Positions 34,497 through 37,912 of a stretch of 37,912 bases of DNA are shown here, one piece after another; within the stretch, counting starts at the first letter, position 1; each line of letters starts with the position of its first letter. Position numbers and translations under genes: made by a program. The DNA comes from an uncultured Schlesneria sp. (GTDB lineage Bacteria; Planctomycetota; Planctomycetia; Planctomycetales; Planctomycetaceae). The notes below the pieces were generated by a model. That model did no database searches and was not told the origin of the DNA. It worked only from the letters and a program-made list of their open reading frames with translations. The stretch is from contig CAIMFH010000145.1 in NCBI GenBank assembly GCA_903840265.1, forward strand, positions 1 through 37,912, given 5' to 3'.

Positions 34497-34933
34497 ACAA
34501 CCGTAAAAGTGCAAGCGGTCTTCAATGCGATCGCCGCGTTCTTCGAGCGTTCTGGAGAAATGTCGCAGACCTTGGTGGAATTGGTCGCGAGGATGCTTGA
34601 ATTAAGCAACGGCGTTCAAGACTGACTCGACCACCCGGCCAAGACAAATGCCGGACTATACCCGCATTTTAGCCGAAAATGACTTTCGGTCGGCTCGCCA
34701 GAAAAGCGCGCCAAGCGGACGGGTGGCACGCCCTGACGCATTGAGAAGGGCGTGGTCTTACTGTTTGCCACCACGGCGGGGTCGCAACGTTGCCCAACTA
34801 AATCGCTGCGGCCCTCGTTCAGGCTCGCTTCGTCCAACGTGGCGCTCCACTTTCTTGTGGGATAGCACAACGAAGTGGCGACTTGGACGGTTTTAAGAAA
34901 CCGTGCCACTACACCTAAAAGGAGAGACCGAGG

Positions 34934-35590
34934 TCAAGGGTTGCCAATGACGTACTCGACTGCGGCGCGACTCAATTCGCTGGCATTCTTTGCAGAAATC
35001 TTTCGTTTGATGTTCTCGCGATGCGTATCAATGGTGTGAGAGCTCAATTGCAATTGCTTTGCAATGGCCGTACTCGACATGCCTGAACCGATCAAGCGGA
35101 AGACCTCCATCTCGCGTTTGCTGAGGCTCTCAAGTGGTGACTTGGGGACAGACTCTCTTCCGAGCGCCTGCCCCATCAGCCGTTGAGTAACCTCCGTGCC
35201 AGCATAGTGCAATCCGTTGAGGACAAGTCGGATAGCAATCAGGATATTGTGGTTTGACTCCTGCTTGTTGACGTAGCCCATCGCGCCTGCTCTTAAGGCA
35301 CGCTCTCCGTACAATGCTTCAGGATGTCCTGACAGGACGAGCATCTTCACGGAGGGAAACCCCGCCTTCACCTGCTTGATCAAATCGATCCCATTCCCAC
35401 TCTTCAACGAAATGTCCACGATCGCGAGATCGGGAGTTCTTTGCTGTATCAGCGCCAGGGCCTCTTCTTCGGTTGCTGCTTCGCCACAGACCTGCAGGTC
35501 CAGTTGCGCCGAAATGCGCATCGTCAGCCCTTCGCGAACCATCGGGTGATCGTCGACAATCAGAATATTGGCGGGAGACAAACTAGTCAT
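34934..35590 (-). CDS. NarL/FixJ-type response regulator
   Basis: This 218-residue protein has a receiver domain (about 7-120) with acidic pair D13/D14, phosphoacceptor D59 (AIVDISL), S85 and K107, followed by a LuxR-type helix-turn-helix (about 152-214; LSKREMEVFRLIGSGMSSTAIAKQL). It is a phosphorylation-dependent transcription regulator. Its ATG overlaps the end of the histidine-kinase remnant by 8 bp, so the two formed an operon. Because the kinase is truncated, this regulator may now be orphaned or fed by another kinase. Confidence 0.93.
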   Translation of the reverse strand: MTSLSPANILIVDDHPMVREGLTMRISAQLDLQVCGEAATEEEALALIQQRTPDLAIVDISLKSGNGIDLIKQVKAGFPSVKMLVLSGHPEALYGERALRAGAMGYVNKQESNHNILIAIRLVLNGLHYAGTEVTQRLMGQALGRESVPKSPLESLSKREMEVFRLIGSGMSSTAIAKQLQLSSHTIDTHRENIKRKISAKNASELSRAAVEYVIGNP

Positions 35591-36032
35591 TCAACACTTC
35601 CCGAGGAAAAACTGCTCTGACGATGGTCCCACTATTGTCCTGCCGACCGATATGCAGCGTTCCGCCAACGAGTTCCGCGCGATAGTCCATAATTCCCAAT
35701 CCAAAACCACTCGACCGTTTCGAGACGTTTGCCTGATCCAGTAGACCTGCATCAATGCCGACACCGTTATCGCGAATTTCCAGAATGACATCATTGTCCA
35801 CTTGAGCGAGCGAAACGACGATCTGGTTGGCCTCACTGTGCCGAATCGCGTTGCTAACGGCCTCTTGGGCAATGCGGTAAAGGTGGGTCGCCGTAATATT
35901 ATTAGTGATGCCGACGGGATCGATGCATTCGAACGAACACATCACCTTCCGCTGGACATTAATTTTGTCGACCAATTCATCAAGTGCGGTCTGTAATCCC
36001 TCAGCCTCGATCTGGACGGGAAGGATGACCGA
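35583..36032 (-). pseudogene. 5'-truncated histidine kinase (ATPase domain only)
   Basis: The open frame encodes about 149 residues and resembles the C-terminal end of a HisKA_3-type sensor kinase. It opens with VILPVQIEAEGLQTALDELV, the usual segment between the phosphoacceptor domain and the ATPase. Then come the N box (EAVSNAIRHSEAN), G1 (IRDNGVGID) and G2 (GFGLGIMDY). The phosphoacceptor histidine helix and any sensor domain are missing. An in-frame TGA lies at 36033-36035, and three-hairpin repeat DNA begins at 36046. A TTG at 35975 could still start a 130-residue ATPase fragment, so expression of a partial protein cannot be excluded. Confidence 0.82.
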
Positions 36033-36045
36033 TCACAGCAACCGC

Positions 36046-36150
36046 CTTCCGCCCCAAAGGGGCACCCTATCGTAGCCCAGGGCAACGCCCTGGGTTCGCA
36101 TGCCCCGTATTTACGAAGCCCTGAAGGGGCGACCTAATTCTTCCAACTGA
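36046..36150 (+). repeat. Three-hairpin repeat, copy 2
   Basis: Nearly identical to 20860-20963 over about 105 bp: CGCCCCAAAGGGGC, CCCAGGGCAACGCCCTGGG and GCCCTGAAGGGGC. It begins 11 bp upstream of the stop that cuts off the histidine-kinase frame. Confidence 0.85.
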
Positions 36151-36423
36151 CAGCAAATCAGCTGTGTGGGAGTGATTCATGAGCTTCACGCCGATAACGT
36201 TTGTGGTGACATCACTATCGCCGTTCACGTCCCGTATTAGATCGCCCCTTCAGGGCTCTCCGGATTGTTGTGCGGCAAAAACCCAGGGCGTTGCCCTGGG
36301 CTGCGATAGGCCACGCCTTTGGCGTTCAAGAGGCCCCTCAAGCCATTTCGGTCCCGATGACATCCCTTGTCATGACCCACATCATTCACATTGAAACACG
36401 AACCTGATCCTTCCTGGAGACCC
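36151..36423. other. Spacer and upstream region of the DUF3987 gene
   Basis: An 87-bp spacer (36151-36237) separates two opposed repeat copies. After the second copy (to about 36326) about 100 bp lead to the DUF3987 start. I see no remnant of the missing kinase half and no clear promoter. Confidence 0.5.
36238..36326 (-). repeat. Three-hairpin repeat, inverted copy 3
   Basis: Read on the minus strand, it shows CTATCG-AGCCCAGGG, CAACGCCCTGGG and AGCCCTGAAGGGGCGA in the same order as the other copies, with more substitutions. Together with copy 2 it forms a divergent inverted pair around an 87-bp spacer. Confidence 0.75.
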
Positions 36424-36425
36424 CC

Positions 36426-37912
36426 ATGGCCCGCCCGTTACGTCGTCCCGCAAAACTATCTGAGATGTTCCCCGACTCCCGCCTCAAGGAGATCACCGCC
36501 TTACTGGGCGATGACAACGAACCCCTCCGCTCCCTCAAAGAGATGGTCGCCGACGAACGATACCGCGAACGGTATGGCGCCGAGTTGGACCAAAGGTGTG
36601 GCTGGGATCGACCAACGGGAGCCCCCAGTGATGCGCCGTTCGACTCCATTTCTGGAGACTCCCCAGGGTCGACCCCAGGCACCCCACCCGTTCAGAAGGT
36701 CTCCGCCGCCGCCCAATGCTGGCCACCGGATGAGCCCGATGACGATGGACTCCCCTGGGTGAACCTGCAGTATCTGGTCCCGGGCCAAGTCCCCGAATCC
36801 CAACCCTTCCCCGTCGAATCCCTGCCGCGACCGGTTCAGCAGTTCGTCACCGCTCAAGCCAACTCCCTCAATTGTGATGCCTCCGCTGTCGCCTTGCCGG
36901 TCCTGTCCGTCCTCGCCTCGGCCATCGGAGGAACCCGCCGGATCGAACTGAAACGAGGCTGGTCTGAACCCGCGATCCTGTGGACGGCCCTCGTCAATGA
37001 AGGACCATCCCCGCACGAGGCGATCATCGACGCTGCCGTCGTTCCCCTCCAAGCCCGCCAAGCAGTCGCCGAACAGCAACGGCAGGAACTGTTCATGCCC
37101 TATCGTCGCAAACTGGCCGTCTACCGCGACAACCAGCGCCGCCAGCCGCAATTCCTGCTTCCACCTCCCGAACCGATTGCCGAGCGATCGCTCACCGTCG
37201 ACTGGTCGCTCCCTTCACTGAGTCGGTTACTCTCCCGCCAATCCAAAGGCCTTCTCGTCTGTCCCCAGGAACTGGATGGCTGGCTGAAGCGAACCTCCGG
37301 CGCCGGTGAACGAGCCGCCATTCAACGGCAAGCCTGGCTCGATCTCTACGGCGGCCGTTCTGTCACCATCGAAGGCCGCACCACGGCGACACTCACTCCC
37401 GCGGCGGTCAGCCTGACCGGAACATTGTCCGCCGACCTCTTCACCCAGAAGTTCGCCAAACAAGGCGGAGCCTGCGAACTGACCAGCCGACTCCTCATCG
37501 CCTCACCCGAAGCCCGTCCACAATGCTGGACCGATGAGGAAGTCGATCAGGCGACCGAAGACGGTTTTGCCGGGGTGATCAACAAGCTGTTTGCACTCCC
37601 CGAGGTTGTGTCGGGCGCACCTCGCACCGGTTGTGTCGCACTCTCCCCCGAGGCGCGGAATCACATCGACATGTTCATGACTGACCTCGGCACCCGCCAA
37701 TCCCAGATCGACGAAGCCCTGTTCCACTGGTCCTCGCACCTGACAGCCCAAGCCGCCCGCTTAGCTCTCGTCATCCACCTCTCCCGCTACGCCTCCGGAG
37801 AAGAAGTCGATCCACTCCTCTGTGACGCCACCAGCATGCAGCACGGCATCGCCCTCGCCCGCTGGTTTGCCTATGAAGCCCAACGAGTTCTGAAAAAGGT
37901 CTCCCTCACCGC
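36426..37912 (+). CDS. DUF3987-domain protein, cut by the window edge
   Basis: The frame is open for 495 codons to the right edge. GGAG lies 6 bp before the ATG. Residues 1-57 are a charged N-terminal segment, 58-112 a Pro/Ser/Gly/Asp linker, and from about 130 it resembles DUF3987 (YfjI-like) proteins, found with primase-type replication modules of mobile elements: LPRPVQQFVTAQANSLNCDASAVALPVLSVLASAIGGTRR and LKRGWSEPAILWTALV. The usual GxGKSPA-like loop after this is replaced by NEGPSPHEAI. A TCGACCAACG repeat copy encodes residues about 59-68. It may be part of an integrated element continuing to the right. Confidence 0.82.
   Translation, partial: MARPLRRPAKLSEMFPDSRLKEITALLGDDNEPLRSLKEMVADERYRERYGAELDQRCGWDRPTGAPSDAPFDSISGDSPGSTPGTPPVQKVSAAAQCWPPDEPDDDGLPWVNLQYLVPGQVPESQPFPVESLPRPVQQFVTAQANSLNCDASAVALPVLSVLASAIGGTRRIELKRGWSEPAILWTALVNEGPSPHEAIIDAAVVPLQARQAVAEQQRQELFMPYRRKLAVYRDNQRRQPQFLLPPPEPIAERSLTVDWSLPSLSRLLSRQSKGLLVCPQELDGWLKRTSGAGERAAIQRQAWLDLYGGRSVTIEGRTTATLTPAAVSLTGTLSADLFTQKFAKQGGACELTSRLLIASPEARPQCWTDEEVDQATEDGFAGVINKLFALPEVVSGAPRTGCVALSPEARNHIDMFMTDLGTRQSQIDEALFHWSSHLTAQAARLALVIHLSRYASGEEVDPLLCDATSMQHGIALARWFAYEAQRVLKKVSLT
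36602..36629 (+). repeat. TCGACCAACG repeat, copy E, inside a gene
   Basis: The core TCGACCAACGGGAGCCCCC lies within the DUF3987 frame and is read as DRPTGAPS. CTGGG at the left pairs with CCCAG at the right. The frame stays open on both sides. Confidence 0.85.

Larger units (their letters stand above)
34390..34933. other. Intergenic region with hairpins and repeats
   Basis: Between the convergent hydrolase and response-regulator genes lie a hairpin (34404-34433), a TCGACCAACG repeat (34467-34496), a 38-codon frame (34509-34625) and a segment bounded by GTGGCACG (34723) and CGTGCCAC (34902). No convincing full-length gene is present. Confidence 0.6.

Noticed and set aside
20983-36629. CRISPR array
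   Set aside because: The repeat copies are kilobases apart, differ in their arms and lack regular spacers; no cas gene is present.
36391-36762. Alternative plus-strand frame of 123 codons near the right edge
   Set aside because: It overlaps the DUF3987 frame in another phase. The DUF3987 frame is open to the window edge, has a ribosome-binding site and family similarity.

Overview
The window looks like chromosomal DNA of a planctomycete, most likely family Planctomycetaceae or a Schlesneria-like relative. Pointers are a DUF1559 protein, a DUF1080 protein with a signal peptide, a very large PA14/multi-haem cytochrome c/propeller protein, a serine/threonine kinase coupled to an ECF sigma factor, HU-like proteins with lysine- and alanine-rich tails, and GC-rich interspersed repeats. 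This assignment is inference; no rRNA gene is present.

Region 1 (1-2.95 kb) carries tRNA-Glu(TTC) with its terminator, csrA and an HU-family protein on the minus strand, then a receiver/zinc-ribbon protein and an FHA protein on the plus strand. Region 2 (3-12.9 kb, plus strand) holds a DUF1080 protein, a duplicated ABC-2 permease, a DUF1559 membrane protein with a repeated short motif, a Pro/Gly-rich lipoprotein candidate, a DJ-1/PfpI protein, a DUF423 membrane protein, an M19 dipeptidase, a glycerophosphodiester phosphodiesterase and a coiled-coil membrane protein. Region 3 (13-16.5 kb) is a tightly coupled trio: membrane Ser/Thr kinase, membrane protein of unknown function, ECF sigma factor. 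Region 4 (16.5-20.8 kb) is housekeeping: a cob(I)alamin adenosyltransferase (minus), then coaE, rho, ribH and nusB (plus).

Region 5 (21.1-27.6 kb, minus) has an SDR oxidoreductase behind a 1411-residue pentahaem protein, and a gluconolactonase-like protein with an extra C-terminal domain. Region 6 (27.7-32.5 kb) has a release-factor-like protein (plus), rph, and argF, argD, argB, the last under a strong-looking promoter. Region 7 (32.5-37.9 kb) is accessory. An AHSA1/SRPBCC protein lies behind a palindromic operator-like site, followed by an alpha/beta hydrolase. A NarL-type response regulator has a partner histidine kinase gene that is cut short, with repeat DNA beginning 11-14 bp beyond the break. 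A DUF3987 protein runs off the right edge.

Three families of interspersed structured repeats are concentrated in region 7 and around 20.9 kb and 26.0 kb. One has a core of TCGACCAACGGGAGCCCCC, occurs five times in one orientation, and lies inside the reading frame of the DUF3987 gene. These repeats, the broken sensor kinase and the in-frame repeat are the most interesting signals. I found no CRISPR array, phage or recognisable insertion sequence.
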